Positions 6,398 through 6,600 of a stretch of DNA of 6,600 nt are shown here, one piece after another. The position numbers were made by a program, and so were the translations under genes. This stretch comes from Sulfurimonas sp. (lineage in GTDB: Bacteria; Campylobacterota; Campylobacteria; Campylobacterales; Sulfurimonadaceae): the NCBI GenBank assembly GCA_027044845.1, contig JALUBM010000141.1, positions 1 to 6,600 of the forward strand. Direction: 5' to 3'. Numbering within the stretch: position 1 is the first letter of the stretch; the number at the start of each line of letters is the position of its first letter. A model generated the notes under the pieces. The model worked only from the letters and a program-made list of their open reading frames with translations. It did no database searches and was not told the origin of the DNA.

Positions 6398-6402
6398 TCC
6401 TT
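6398..6402 (-). promoter_or_regulatory. Ribosome binding site deciding the TTG start of the YfgM-like gene
   Basis: The minus strand reads AAGGA, 7 bases before the TTG at 6390. This is the only good Shine-Dalgarno match near the start; the ATG at codon 9 is preceded only by AAAGAC. It therefore favours the TTG start and the 198-residue product. Confidence 0.6.
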
Positions 6403-6416
6403 GTATCTATTCAATT

Positions 6417-6424
6417 ATTTTATA
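6417..6424 (-). promoter_or_regulatory. Candidate -10 region for the YfgM-like four-gene operon
   Basis: The minus strand reads TATAAAAT about 26 bases before the TTG start at 6390, giving a possible leader of about 20 bases. There is no convincing -35 box at 16-18 bases. An alternative TAATAT lies at 6434-6439. The assignment is tentative, because the whole region is very AT-rich. Confidence 0.35.
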
Positions 6425-6492
6425 AAGTTTCTAATATTACCCATAAATAAGTTAAAGTTTTATCAAATATACGAGTAAACCTAAGTTTTCTA

Positions 6493-6501
6493 TGATAAAA
6501 T
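6493..6501 (+). promoter_or_regulatory. Candidate extended -10 promoter of gatC
   Basis: The plus strand reads TGATAAAAT: an extended -10 element of TG, one base, then TAAAAT (one mismatch to TATAAT). An overlapping TATGAT sits at 6491-6496. It lies about 30 bases before the gatC ATG and would place the start of transcription near 6508 with a 24-base leader. No clear -35 box is seen, as expected for Campylobacterota. Confidence 0.5.
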
Positions 6502-6531
6502 TAAAAAAATAAAATATTTACAGGATAAAAA

Positions 6532-6600
6532 ATGCAAGTAAATGATGCACTATTAACAAGACTAGAAAGACTCTCCTATTTACATGTAAACGATGATAAG
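6532..6600 (+). CDS. gatC: Glu-tRNA(Gln)/Asp-tRNA(Asn) amidotransferase subunit C, N-terminal part
   Basis: Only the first 23 codons are inside the window; the gene continues past the end. The translated start MQVNDALLTRLERLSYLHVN has the typical GatC N-terminus: a short extended segment, then a helix with LxRLxxLSxLxV. GatC is the small scaffold subunit of GatCAB, which amidates mischarged Glu-tRNA(Gln) and Asp-tRNA(Asn), the indirect route used by Campylobacterota that lack GlnRS and often AsnRS. The ATG at 6532 is preceded by AGGA at 6522-6525 with 6 bases spacing. The gene is transcribed away from the YfgM-like operon. The call is based on a short fragment but the match to the family start is good. 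Confidence 0.8.
   Translation, partial: MQVNDALLTRLERLSYLHVNDDK

Overview
The window looks like chromosomal DNA from a Campylobacterota (epsilonproteobacterial) species, most probably a Sulfurimonas-like sulfur oxidiser. The reasons are low G+C, short AT-rich leaders with -10-like boxes but poor -35 boxes, tightly packed genes, and proteins such as GatC, YfgM-like and NosL-like that read like that group. The genus is an inference from family resemblance, not a database result. The window has no gene-free stretch over 300 bases. I see no tRNA, rRNA, CRISPR array, insertion sequence or prophage remnant.

Layout. (1) Positions 1-2232, plus strand: the 3' end of a LOG-family (TIGR00730-type) gene, then a complete MgtC/DUF4010 membrane protein, then a DUF6629-type membrane protein. 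Gaps are only 15 and 10 bases, so these probably share a transcript. (2) Positions 2229-3439, minus strand: a NosL-like membrane-anchored copper-site protein, whose stop overlaps the start (TAATG) of a six-helix TauE/SafE (DsbD_2-like) membrane protein. Together they look like a small copper-handling module. The last gene converges on the DUF6629 gene with stop codons overlapping by 4 bases. (3) Positions 3494-6390, minus strand: a tight four-gene operon, in order of transcription a YfgM-like single-pass membrane protein, a BamB-like beta-propeller lipoprotein, an XerC/D-type tyrosine recombinase with all catalytic residues, and a standalone HD-domain protein. The junctions are +3, 0 and -4 bases. 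(4) Positions 6391-6531: a 141-base divergent promoter region, followed on the plus strand by the first 23 codons of gatC.

How they work together. The YfgM-like/BamB-like pair keeps the gene order known from gamma-proteobacteria (yfgM-bamB), which suggests an envelope or outer-membrane assembly role. The recombinase and HD protein downstream are not obviously related in function but appear translationally coupled. Several starts matter: the YfgM-like and BamB-like genes both appear to begin with TTG, while the HD protein should begin at an ATG (3970) inside an ATGA overlap rather than at an upstream TTG.

Overall this is mostly ordinary core-genome sequence. The items most worth a second look are the YfgM/BamB-like pair in a lineage where BamB is not usually recognised, the XerC/D-type recombinase in a phylum known for single-recombinase XerH systems, and the NosL-like/TauE-SafE pair away from any visible nos or cco genes.
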